A stretch of DNA of 64,000 nt from Yamagishiella unicocca (lineage: Eukaryota > Chlorophyta > Chlorophyceae > Chlamydomonadales > Volvocaceae). The translations under genes were made by a program, and so were the position numbers. Under the pieces are notes generated by a model, which was given only the letters and a program-made list of their open reading frames with translations, did not search any database and was not told the origin of the DNA. Below are positions 33,114-44,995 of this stretch, piece by piece. The stretch lies in assembly GCA_003116995.1 (NCBI GenBank), contig BDSL01000020.1, positions 1,116,001-1,180,000 on the forward strand, read 5' to 3'. Every line of letters begins with the position of its first letter. Positions within the stretch are counted from its first letter, which is position 1.

Positions 33114-36100
33114 CTACTCGTCTGTTCGGCCACCGCCATTATCAGTCCGCAACGTCCCACGGGTTCTCCGCCCCACCATCCTCCCTATGGGGGCAACATC
33201 AACAGCAGCAGGGCCGGAAGCAGCAGCGGCACGTCGTCCTCCCTGCTTGGCACCCGTATCGCTCCCGATGCCCTCGGATCCATCCCCGCCGCGACCCGCA
33301 CGGAACGCCTCGAAGGGCCCCCCCTGCGCGACGCCCCGTGCTGCAGTTTCCTGCGCCTCATCGGCCTTGCCCTTTCCCCGTTTCGCCACCGCCGCCTTGC
33401 CCCGTTTCGCCACCGCCGCCTTGCCTCGCTTCCGAGCTGGAGCGGCAGACGCATCGGCCGCCTCCTGCGGCTCCACGTCCTCTGCCTGTGATGGTGGGGC
33501 CCCCCCGCCAGCAGCCCTGCGCCGGAAGGAGGACCGACTCACATGGGAAGCCCAAAAGCTAAGACAAGGCGCGCGCGGGGTGCCTTGCGATCCTTGCAGG
33601 CTGGCCCACGTGAGAACACCCCGCGTGTTTAGTTTACTTTCCACTGTCAACCATTACTACCACTTTCCAGACCCGCTGGAGTTCCTTGATGCGCGCGACA
33701 AGGGGTGCCCTCTCATGCACCATATTCAGTGGGTCGCAGGGGCCAGTTTGTAGATGCAGACGTTCTTGATGACGGCTGGGGCCTGACTTGGCATTCGCAG
33801 CCGTCCTTGTAGGTCAGCAAGGCTCCTGCCATAACCCCCGCTAGCCATGACCCACGATACCCTACCAACGCCTGACGTTTCTTATCCCCAGGACCGAGTT
33901 CGGCAAGAACCGTAAGAGCCTCCGCCGCCCGCAGAACCCTACCCCGCCCGATCCCTTCCCCCCCCCACACCCTCGAGCCGACCCTGATGCTCCCGCCCAC
34001 CCTGGTACTAGTATTTTTGTTTGTTCCGTTGCCGGTTCACTAGCTTCCCCTCCAACAGGCGCTTCCACGTAAACCCACCTGGCGCTCGGTGCCGCCCAGC
34101 GGCAGATGGGGCAGCCGGCGGCGTCATGGCGCTGCGCGGGGCAGTGCTCCCGCCCGAAGTAGATCATCTGGAGGTGCGCGTCCCGCCTGCAGCCAGCAGA
34201 GGCCCGAGCGCATACCCGGGCGGGGGACCTAATTGTTGGCAGGAGCAAGCTAGATACCCCAGTGCCAGCTGAGGCTTGAACTCGATGGCAACGCCGACAA
34301 CCCGACAACCACCCCCTAACCCCTGTGCCCGGAACGAGCAGCTGGGCGTCACCGCCGTTATACACTCGCGGCAGTCACGTGCTGGGACCGTGCCGTACTA
34401 AGCCCGGTCCTATTGCATTTTCCACCCTTCCACCATCCACCCCACATCCCCCGCGACCACATCAGCCCACCAGCTGTATTCGGGCAGCAGGGTTTTGAGG
34501 TCCTGCTCCTGCGGGGGCCAGTGGGGGCCGGGGGAGACGGAAAGCTGGCTTGGAGACAGGGGAGGGCGATCAGCCAGCTGGCGCGAAAGGGAAGGGGAAA
34601 GGACCAGGCATGCCTTCATCCTAAAGTCATAACCCCGATTTTTTCCAGATGGGGTTTCGGAAGCCCCTTTGATTCCGGGTTTCCGCACCCTTGCGCCGAC
34701 GTTCGAACCCCACTCAAGTCCGAACACGTGCTCTGGAACCCCTCCCAGTGCCCCTCCTTCGCTCACTGTCTGCTCGACGCTCTTGCCGTTGGACAGGCCC
34801 CACCGCTGAGCCAGCCGGTGAATGTGCGTATCGACCGGGAAGGCAGAGTGGCTGCCGCCCAGGGGAGGAGGGGTTTCGAGGAAGACCCGTGGATGCGAGA
34901 AAACCGGGGAGGAGGGGAGGGAGGGGCCGCAGCAACCAGTTGGCCTTACATACCACGGTCGTATTGGTTCCTAGAGCGGTGCTACCAGGAATGGGCATGG
35001 ACGGGGCACCATGCGGCCCTAGATCTTTGTGGAAGCCAGCCCTTGTAACGCCCGGAAGAGGCGTGTGGGGTATCGTATTCTTCCTGACGTCTGTGAGCTT
35101 GAGCCGTGCCAAGGTGACCTTTTGCGTCCGGCCTCCATACAATACCATACGCGCTGGCCGCCGCGCCTCGCGGACCGCTAGCTGCCTCCCCAGACGACAA
35201 CCCCAGCAGCAGACGTAGGCAACGTATGGTAATATGGGCTTGCCTGGCCATGTCCCTGACTTCAGTCAACAACCTCACGCACCCGAACGCTTGACTCATG
35301 ACCACGCTGGCGGTCTTGTGGCCGACCCCAGGCAGCGCCTCCAGCGCGGGGAAGTTGTCCGGGACCTCACCCCCGTGCAGCTCCACCAGCAGCTGCCGGC
35401 GTAGGGATGGGCGGACGTGGGGGCCCGGGGACATTCGGGGCGGGCGGCCGTGTGTATGTTCCCGCCCACTACCCTCTTCCCTCCCCACACACAGACACGT
35501 TTCTGCCCTCCGTTTCTACGTCGTGTAACCGGGTCTTTTCCTCCCACCCATACATGTTCCCTGCAACGAATCGCGCCGTCCGCTTCACTCCGGTTGGCCA
35601 ATTTTTTCTGTGGCTCTGCGGCAGCCCAACACGCCACCGCGGGCCCTCACCTGGCTCATCCGCGACAGGTTCTTGGCCTTTGTTGGGGCCAGACCCAGAA
35701 CCCGGATAATGCGCTCGATGTCAGCAACCTGCGGGTAAAGGGTCCAGGGCTTTAGTTTGGATTTTTGGCGGGTGGAAGCGCCTTGCACTCCGTCTCGAAG
35801 CTCCTCCCCCGCACTCAGCGAGCCGCAGCGGCGTACCCCGACCATACCTTCATGACCGCCATGGCGCCTGCGTCCGGCCCCCTGGAGAATAGCTCGGGGG
35901 TGACCGTGTTGACCTTGGCGTCGGTGCTCTGGGCTGACAGCACCACCGCCACCTGCCGAGGGACATCGTAACGCACTTCTTGCGTTCACCGGTTGTCCCG
36001 CCGCGTACCAACCTTCTCTGCACAGGCAACCTGAGCTCTGAAGGCGCACTGCAGGCACGCACCAAATACACACCTCTCTGCACGACAGACACGCACGCCC

Positions 36101-36509
36101 CTTACTGGGCACACGGCATAGGTGGCAGGGTTGCACCCACCAGGAGCTGAAAGGCGCTGCCGTGCTGCAACGGAATGGGCGGGGCGGGGTACAACTCCGC
36201 CAGCTGCTCTTGGATGCGAGCTGCCTTCGCCCGCAGCTGCTCCAGGTTCCCGGGCTTGAAGCTCGGGGTGGCGGGCAGCGGCTTGAGCTTCTTCTTGGAG
36301 GGTGTTGGTGAGGGTGAGGTTAAGAGCGGGGCAAAGGGCGACGGCGGGGGCGGGGGCGAAGGAGAGGGCCGGGGCGAAGGAGAGGGCGGGGGCGATTGAG
36401 AGGGCGGCGGCGAGGGCGCTGCGGGGCCTGCCTCGCTGGTGGGGCCGGGATTATTATCGCTGGAGCCGGCCGCAGCCGAAGTCGTCCGCGCGCGCTTGCC
36501 TCGTGGCAT
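33114..36509 (-). CDS. NTH1: endonuclease III-type DNA glycosylase/AP lyase
   Basis: Exons (minus): 36509-36141, 35952-35848, 35728-35651, 35392-35283, 34851-34767, 34508-34461, about 34167-34079 and 33526-33114 (acceptor at 33516, so last exon 33516-33114), giving about 428 residues. The family excises oxidised pyrimidines in base excision repair. Seen: AVVLSAQSTDAKVN, the helix-hairpin-helix LPGVGHKTASVV with catalytic lysine, and PVDTHIHRLAQRWGL with catalytic aspartate. The usual C-X6-C-X2-C-X5-C iron-sulfur loop is replaced by C-X9-C-X2-C with no fourth cysteine seen. N-terminal ~100 residues: basic MPRGKRARTT (possible nuclear signal) and Pro/Ser-rich. C-terminal tail: KRGKAAVA repeats. 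The core looks bacterial-type rather than like plant plastid NTH. The junction before MIYFGREHC is uncertain and may lack four or five residues. Confidence 0.85.
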
Positions 36510-37465
36510 AATAATGAATTTGGAAAGGAATGAGTAAGCAGCGATAGTTATGGTCGCTGGGCTGTGCTGCGTCGCGGCAGCCAAACTATTGCTGAAACGC
36601 GCAGCCGCTCGGCGCAGCAGCATAAGAAGCTGCAATAACTACAAAACGTGGTACCTTAGGATTCGGAAATGGTCTAATAGACCAGCATCGCTTTTACCGA
36701 CCGGCGTGTCAAGCGCGTGGTCGTACCGCGCTGTACTAATGCTCCATAGGCGAAAGCCAGGCGCCGAGAACATCCCAGCATGTTAGTGACAGTGGAGTAC
36801 ACGGAACAAGTGCATATTGGTTGAGTTCATGCCCTTAAGAGATGTGCTGCCCGAGGGTATCCCAGCGGGCGACTCAGGGCGGGTTGTGCTACCTGCTAAG
36901 GGAAGTTGCAAGGTGGCTGAGCTGCCGGACGGAGCAGGCATCAGCCTTGAACTTTGAGGCTCGGCTTGAGCCACGAAGGTCAGACGCTCCTCCGTCCATA
37001 CGCCATGGCTTAGTATGCACGAGCAGACCGGAAACCAACTGAAAGGACTGCCTCCCACGCCGTATGCTCCCATGAGGAAAGCCATACGTCCCCGTTTACA
37101 ACACCGGTCAGCACCGGCATGCACACGACGCGATTGTCAACAGGCACAACAGGCCTCCCCTGGGCTTCCTTATGTACGTACGGCAAGAGCGCGCGCACAT
37201 CACACGGTGTACACACTCACAGTGCTTCAGACCAAGGAAGGGGTCAGGTTGCACATTTGAGTATATAGCGGAGCTTGGCAGAACCGAACTGCTGGTCCAA
37301 GTGCTTTCACGCAACTGAAGGGCGACGCGAGATACTTGCAGTGCACATGCGTTTCTGAGCAACTGAAGTGCTGTGAACTTAGCTCGTTCAACGTGATTTG
37401 CTGACGTGAGCTGATCACGGACAGAAGGCTCCTTCCGGTAGAACCAACTCGCGACCGGTAGACGG
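36510..37465. promoter_or_regulatory. divergent promoter region of the endonuclease III and ankyrin genes
   Basis: 956 bases between two divergent start codons (36509 minus, 37466 plus). No coding exon or distinct motif recognised. Confidence 0.4.
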
Positions 37466-40400
37466 ATGAGCGGCGTCATTGCGATCCTTGGCCTTGCTAG
37501 AGACAACAAGGCCGATGAAATTCGCCGCGTTGTCAGCGAGGAAGGCGTGTCTGTGGACTTGGCGAACGAGGTGGGCACAATCTGACTTGCATCTGTTCCG
37601 TGCCAGGGTCCATCTGCCACCACCCGCGCCATGCACCAAGACTGCGCTCTTTGCATGCAGTTCGGACAAACAGCGCTACATGTTTCGGCGCTATGGGGCA
37701 ACGTGGACGCCGTGAAGGCGCTCTTAGACCTGGGGGCTAATGTCAACATTACCAACAGCAGGTTGGGAGCACAATCTTGTTGGGGTGTCAGGACGTTGTG
37801 GCGCGCTTGGGTGTGGCATGGAGACCGTTGTAGGGGGCTCGGAGTTGGCCTACCTTCGCAGGGGGCTGCCTGACCGTCCTCAACGCCCCACATTCTCTGT
37901 CGGCCCTGCCTGGTTTCCGGATCGTGGCTGTCGTACCCGCCAGGGGCTCCACTCCGCTTCACTTCGCCGCCTCAGCCAAGCGGGACCCAGTGGGCACCTG
38001 CCAGGTGCTGCTGGACGCAGGGGCCGACCTGGAGGTACGGTTCTCGTGGGTCCAGGGATTAACCTCGCTTGTGCGGATGGGCTCCGCGAGGGCGCTACGA
38101 CGTGGCGAGGCGCGGTGTCGTGAGGCGGACTCGAACACGGGTCCCTGGGGTCTGCAAGTGCACCGGGCGGTGGGCGGCAGGGAGGAGTTTCTAACCCAGA
38201 TGTGACCTCAGATACGCCAAAGTCCCCTGTTGCGTCCTCAGTGCGCGGCTATTGTGCTCTGCCGTCCGGCCTCCCGGTCAGGCCGTGGACATGATGGGCC
38301 GCCAGGCGTACGAGCTGGCCAACAGCGAGGAGGTTCGCGCGCTGCTGGGGGGGCCAGACGCCAGGTGAGCACTGGGCGGGTGGGAGGCCGCGGGAGGCGG
38401 GAGGTCGCGGGGGGCGGGAGGCCGCGGGGGGCGGGGGGCAGGGGCTTGAGAGGAAACCCGTTGGGAGGGGGCGGGGGATGGGGCGGGGCGGGGTTGTGGG
38501 AAAGCAGGGAGAGAGTGTGTGTGTATGTGTATACACATGGGATTAGATAAGATTGCATAGGGGGATGTAGGGGAGCGGCCGGGGCCTGACGTCATGCGTA
38601 GGCTTAGCGACTGGAGCAGCGGGTGCTGACACGGACACTGCAGAGCCCTACCCCCACCTACGCTACCGGTGTCCATGCCTGCGTCGCACCGCAGCAGGGA
38701 ATCGGGATGGGTTTGTGGTTGCCTCGCGGCCGCACAGCCCGCAACGCTGGCAAGGCCCTGATGAGCAACATCATAGCGACAGCAACAACTCATTCGCTTC
38801 GCTCGTCGGCGCCCCACGACAACATCGTGGCGCGTGGGGTGTCGGTGGGGTGTCGGTCTCGTAAGCACTCCCCTCCTCCGCCTCCTTCAGCTCGCCAACC
38901 TCCTCATCTGCCAGCCGTCAAATTGCCAGCACATAAACTGTCCGAACACACACGCGGCCCGCGCGCCTGTCCTCCTAACTCCCTGCCTGCTCTGCTGCTT
39001 TGCTCTGCTCTGCGCCGCTCCCTCCCCCCGGCTGCTCCTGCGAAGGATCTTCCACTTCGCCAGCGAGGGCAAGGCCGAGGACCTCCGGGCGCTGCTGAAG
39101 GAGGCCGCAGCAAAGGCGGGCGAGGAAAGCAAGGCAAGCGCCAGACCAGGGGGTTCCGGAGTACTGGGCTGGTTCCGGAGCAGCGGCCTCGCGAGGCCTG
39201 CTTGAGCTGTTGGGCGCCTGAGGGCTGTGGGCTTGGCTGCCTCCACCCTCCATCCCGCCCCTTCCCGGCCCACGTCGAGCTGCAACCACCAGGCTCTGGG
39301 GCCTGGACGGGTCTTGCATGAGGCTTGCGTGGGGGCCTTTGCCTTTGCATGGGGGGGGGGGCTGGCATGAGTGGGGGAAGGCCCACCACTGCCAGACACG
39401 TACCCGGACCCACGCGTCCCGGCCACTGCGTCTCACTCCCCCAACCGCTCCCGCTCCGTAGCTATATATCTATGTCGTGTAACCGGTTTTTATGCCCCCC
39501 CCCGCCCTCGCCACCCCGCTCCCGGCCTCGCAGCCAGTGAGTCTGCGGGTGGTGGACAGCGACGGCGCCACGCCGCTCAACCTGGCTATCGCGGCTGAGA
39601 GCCTGGAGACCGTCAAGGTGGGGGGGGTGGGAGGGTGGGGGGGTGAGGGAAGCCCCTGTACGAGGTGTCCGAAGACTATGCACCAGCTGCACTTCCCATG
39701 TCGAATTACCGGTTCTAGGAAGCCGGTTAGGACACCGGTCGGTACACAGGTTTGGAGATGCGGAGCGGGTGCGTGGGCGGGTGGGCGGGTGGCTCAGCCT
39801 GGGTGTATGGCTTCTGGCCAGGCGGCCACTGTTCTGGGTGTCGAGTCCCGACCGCTGGCTCCACTGGCACCCACCCCACCAAGGGTGACCCACCAAGGGT
39901 GACGTAGAATCGCCAACCTGTAGAATCGCCAACCTGTAGGATCGCCAACCCGCCCTACCCGTCACGGCCCTGCCCGGCCACCTTAAGCCTGTGTGTCCTT
40001 GTCCCTGGTTTTGCTCATCTCTAATTTAAAGTGCCGATAACTGCCGATAACTGCCGATAACTGCCGATAACTGCCGATACGTGCGACGGATTCGTCCTCA
40101 CCCCCTGCCTGTCCTCCGCAGGTGATCCTCGAGCACGACCCCGCCATGGTCAACTACCCGGACATGTCCGGCTGCACGCCGCTGCACGAGGCGGTGGAGG
40201 CGGGCGACCTGGACGTGCTGAGGTACCTGCTGGAGAGGAAGCCGCCGCCGGAGATGAACGTGCAGGTGGGACGAGGGAGGGGGCGAGAGAGAGAGGGGAG
40301 ACCCGAGGAAGGGACGTGGCCGCCTCGGCTTCGACGAGGGCGTTATGAGGGGGAGGAAGGGGGGCAGGGAGGGGGTATTGGGACAGGCAGGGGGGGAAGG

Positions 40401-43400
40401 GAGAGAAGGAGGGAGAGAAGGATGGGGAGGGGACGAAGGCGAGGGAGGGGATCGCGGAGGGAGTTGTGGGGCAGCGTTTGGATGACGGGGTATTGGATGA
40501 TGGCAGGCGGGCAGGGGGGTTCGGGACAGGGCCGCTTGCGTCGTGCTTCCGGGCTGTTGGCCTAGTCCAGAAGCTGGGGGCTAAGCTAGGTCCGTGAGGT
40601 GTCTTGCGACGATTCGCCCATGCATTCGCCCACCCCTCATACACACCGGCAACTTCCCACTATGCTGCCGCACCCTGCCTACTCCTTAACCAAGTCCTCC
40701 AGCATGCATCTTGAAACGTCTGTTCCAAAAGTAGCCTTTCGTACACGGGTTTTCCTTGCAACCCTGCCCACTCCCCACCCTGCCCACTCCCCACCCCGCC
40801 CACTCCCCACCCTGCCCAGAACATGCACGCCAGTGAGTACGCTCAGGGCAACTGGATGCTAGCCGGGGAGATGTTGGAGCCGTTCGACAAGACCGCGCTG
40901 CACATGGCGGTGGAGGCGGGGGACGCGGAGGCGGTCAAGCTGCTGCTGGCCACCGGTGGGACCAATGTCTGAAGGGCGGGCGGGCGGGCGGGCTGGGAGC
41001 GGGCTGGGCATGGGAAAGGGCAGGGAAGCCGACAGGCGGCAGGCGGCGGCGGGAAAGGGACAACCAGTGCAGAGGTGAGAAGAAGTGAAGAATAAGCAGG
41101 AGTGGTAGTGCTGATGAAGAGAACGCGGCTGCACCCTCTCTTCGTGTCTCCCAAACGGTTTCATTTTCGTACACGGGTTTCCTTGCACCCCCTCATCCCC
41201 CCCCCCTGCCCCCCCACTCGCCCCCAGGCCGCTGCAACGTCAACATACTGGACTTCGACAAGGCCACCCCGCTGCACCTGGCGCTGGAGGCCGGGGACCT
41301 GGACATGGCGGAGATGCTGCTGAGGGCGGGGGCCAACGCCGACCAGGCGAACCTAGACTTCAAGTGGGTGCAGCATCAACTGGGGTTGAAGAGAGCGCGG
41401 GGACTAGGCAGTCCGGGGACTAGGCCGTCCGGGGACTAGTCCGTCCGGGGACTAGTCCGTCCGGGGACTAGGCAGTCCGGGGACTAGGCCGTCCGGGGAC
41501 TAGGCAGTCCGGGGACTAGGCAGTCCGGGGACTAGGCAGTCCGGGGACTAGGCAGTCCGGGGACTAGGCAGTCCGGGGATGAGAAATCAATGGGGGAGGG
41601 GGAGGGAGAGAAGGCTGGGGTTTTGGGGGGACGGAGGGCTTGGGCCGGCGGGGTGGCGAGGAAACCGGTTGAGGCGACGTAGTAAACCGAGGATAAGGAA
41701 GCATCGGGAAACGAATGTGATGGGACGCGTTTGAGAACTGCATGCCGGAGCGCTCGGGCGGTCGGCCCGGGCGTTTTGCGCGCCGCTGCTCCGTCAACCC
41801 AGGGAGTGAGCATCAGCGGCAGTCCGGCACCGAGTTTCGGAGCCGACACCCCGCACCCCGCACCAGCCACCTGGACCCCATAACCCCGCGCCTGCCCACC
41901 CATGGGTTATCTCTCGTAACCCCGCCCCCCCCCCCGCCACCCCGCCTGCCTTGGTCGCAGGTCGCCGCTGCACCTGGCTGCCAGCCGCGGCAAACCCGAC
42001 ATGCTGCGCCTCCTCCTTGACGTGAGTGACCGACCGCGAGCATTGCTTCCCTCCCTCTTCATCATCTCCGATCGGGATGTGGGCACCACACTCGCAGCCG
42101 CTACGTAGCTATACCTCAGACATCTGGCCTGGTGTTTTTGCTGCAAGGCCCCGGCTAGTACAGCCATACCTGCAGCCTCCCGCAGCCTCTCCCTCACCTG
42201 CCTGCCTGGTCGTCGGGGCCAGAGGCGACCCACAGCGGCACACACTAGGCGCCGTGCACGCGCTGGCGACCTGAACCATGGTCCCCACCCGCACCCCCCG
42301 GCCCTTCAACCGCGTGTCCGAAATCTATTCGCCAGCTAGTTTCTGCCCTCCGTTTCATCTGTCGTGTCATCGCCTCTTCTCGCTCCCCCTGGCCTCCATC
42401 CTATGTGCCGACCCACGGGTTTGCTCACCACCCCCGGCCCCTCCCGCCCCCGCAGGTGGGTCACGCCAAGGTGTCTGCGGCCGTGTCTGATGACGGCTGG
42501 ACCCCGCTGCACCTTGCGGCCCGAACTGGCGCGGCGGAGAAGGTGTCGATGCTGCTGGCGGCGGGGGCGGACGCGGCGGCGGCGGCGAACCAACAGGTGA
42601 GGGAGGGAGGGGAACACGAGGAGGGGAAGGGGGAGGAGGCGGCGTACACAGCGGCCTCATCTGCCCGCCTTCGTCGGATGATAAGCCGCTACCTTTCCTG
42701 CCCTCAGCCTTCCGCTGTAACGCTTCCTGGCGATCGAGGACACCGACGATCGGGTGCCTAATCGAATTGGTGCTTGAGGAGTGGCACATGGCTTGTGTGG
42801 CACATGGCTTGTGTGGCACATGGCTTGTTTTCAACAGTGGACTAGCACCGCTGCCAATTCTGGCCCCTCCTCCCCCGGCGCATCCCCCAGCGGCCCCCGT
42901 CCTCCCGCACATCGGCCGCGTCACCCCGCGCGTAAACGTCTGCGTGCTTGCGCTTCATGCACCTGTACGAAATCCGAACCACGAATGTCCACGTGGCTGA
43001 TTTTCCTGTGTGTCGTACAACGCAGGGCAACACGGCGCTCCACCTGGCTGCGGTCAACGGCCACACGGCGGTGGTGGAGGCGCTGCTGGCGGCGGGGGCG
43101 AGCAAGGTAGCGTACCGACGCGCGCGGGGTGGGATAGGGTGTGAGGGGCTTCTGGGGGGCCGGGGTTTCGGAGCCGCAAGGAGCTGCTCGTCCTGCAGGC
43201 GCAGGTTGCCTTTGACGCAGGTTGCCTCTTGCCAACAGCGACTAACACCGCGGGTTATCGTGTAGTGCTCAGCCGCGCGTCGCCCGCGTCGCCACCGGCG
43301 CTGTTTTTGCTGATGCTGCTCTTTCGCCATGGCGGCAAACAACTTACGCAGGACGTGGCAAACCGGGAAGGCAAGCGGCCCGCCGACATTGCCAAGACGG

Positions 43401-43426
43401 AGGCGCTGCGCGCACTGCTTGTGTGA
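37466..43426 (+). CDS. ankyrin-repeat protein
   Basis: Exons 37466-37570, 37661-37761, 37944-38034, 38282-38364, 39046-39133, 39534-39617, 40122-40265, 40820-40955, 41228-41363, 41961-42021, 42456-42596, 43026-43106 and 43352-43426; all phases match, about 441 residues. Ankyrin repeats run almost end to end: GQTALHVSALWGNVDAVKAL, GSTPLHFAASAKRDP, GATPLNLAI, GCTPLHEAVEAGDLDVLRYL, DKTALHMAVEAGDAEAVKLL, KATPLHLALEAGDLDMAEML, SPLHLAASRGKPDMLRLL, GWTPLHLAARTGAAEKV and GNTALHLAAVNGHTAVVEAL. There is no signal peptide, membrane segment or fused catalytic domain, so it is probably a cytosolic or nuclear scaffold (inference). The intron after 39133 uses a GC donor (AAG|GCAAGC). Confidence 0.9.
39471..39490 (+). 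repeat. recurrent intronic motif, copy in the ankyrin gene
   Basis: TATGTCGTGTAACCGGTTTT, sense, 43 bases before the acceptor of the exon at 39534. Related copies in the same gene lie near 39698-39714, 40737-40765, 41165-41190 and 42318-42375. Confidence 0.65.
40032..40080. repeat. 10-bp tandem repeat in an ankyrin-gene intron
   Basis: Nearly five copies of CTGCCGATAA, 40 bases before the acceptor at 40121. Confidence 0.9.
41396..41580. repeat. 16-bp minisatellite in an ankyrin-gene intron
   Basis: About eleven copies of GGGGACTAGGCAGTCC, with CCGTCC and CTAGTCC variants. The repeat starts about 30 bases after the donor of the exon ending at 41363. Confidence 0.9.
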
Positions 43427-44995
43427 GCTGCCCGGCGCAGCGGCAGGTGTCACCCGGCGCAGCTGCGAGGTGTGGCTGGTGGAGCTGCGAGGTGTGGCTG
43501 GTGGAGCTCTGTCACCCGGAGCAGCTGCGGGCGGAGGTGCGGGTACGGTACTGCAGGGAAGCGGGAAGCGGCGCTGCAGGGAGCCGTTCTCAGCGTGTCG
43601 TGTCGTACCGGGTGGGTGGGTGGTATTGCCGTCCGGGAGGCTTGAGAGGTGCGGGTTGTTGGTTGTACTGCATTCGGTTGTGGTGCTGCTGGCGTGGTCT
43701 CGGGCGGGGGCGTGGTCGTCATTGCATGGCGGGATGCGTGCAAGGGGGAAGGCGGAGGTACCGGTATGAGGGTAGAGGTAGGGTCGCAAATGTTGAAGCG
43801 TCATTTTTTGGCCCCGTTTTCCAGCCAGCCAGGCAGGTTAGGGCAGATTAGGGCAACGACGACGACGACGGGAAGGGTGGTGAGAAGCTGTGAGCGGCAC
43901 AGTTTGATGTGCCGTGAGTTGAGTGGGAAGGAAGTATCGCTTGCGACAAAAACGCGAGAGCGAGAAACTTTGGACGTGTGGCGCCGCCAATGAAACATCG
44001 CACCGACCCGGGCACCTGGAGGCAAGTATGCTGGTGAGGTGTCTCCATGTCCCGCGTTCTGTTACTTGACATGATTGTCAACACCATTGTTTGGGTTCGA
44101 AGTTCAAAGCCTCATTTGCATGGGGCCGTCGGTGCAGGTCTTGATGGGGACACGGTGAGCCCTGTGCTGCGGGCTCCTGTTGCATGCCGGGATAGCGCCT
44201 GCCAGAGTGCCGTGTTCCCAAGCCCAGATGAAACACGTGATTCTGGCGCTGGTTCAAGAGGGGTGACTCACCTGGACCCAGCCAGCGCAGCGGGGAGGCA
44301 ATGCGGTGCGATGTCGCACGGGGAATCATGCGGGCGGCCGCAGTGCTATGGGGCTGGGCATGCTAGGGCACGCAGCGCGACCTGATTGAGGCTCTGCGTC
44401 TTTCAGGTCACACGGCCAAAGCTTATATTTGTCGGAAGCCAAGAGCCAAAAGTTGACACCCTGCCGGCAGCTTCGCGCAACCGGACCAAGTTAACCGCTA
44501 TCACGTCAGGTGCTGCGCAGCGCACCCCATGCCTCGGCCCAGGCTCAAGGCTGAGTCGCAGGGTATCGCTCCATCCGCATTGTAACAATGGTCAGAGATG
44601 GTCAGGTCATGTGGCAGTGTCCAGTTTGTTAAGACCAGCCACGTACTGTATGTGTCAGCCTGGCAAAAAGCCAGCAAGCAGCGACGTTATATGCGGATAG
44701 CTGCACTGGGTCGCTCTGGGGGTCTTGTAACACCTAAAGGGACACGATCCCGCAAGAAAGAGACCGCATACACGATGAGGGTTCCAGCGCGCCACAAAAC
44801 AATCATACGACTCCAGGCGCAGGGACACTCATTCAACCATGTGAATGTTTCGCAATGACTAAACTCGGCGTCAGCACATGAAGGCGGCGGTTGTTGAGTA
44901 CGGCGAGACCATCGGAGCCGGCCGGTCCAGTAGATGGATCTGAGAAGGATCTATCACATCATGCAGTAACCGTGGAAAACATATACTTGGGCGTC
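43427..44995. other. intergenic, no gene firmly seen
   Basis: Contains the 3' UTR of the ankyrin gene and the 5' region of the propeller gene. TGTAA occurs at about 44580. A 5' exon of the next gene cannot be excluded but none was recognised. Confidence 0.4.
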
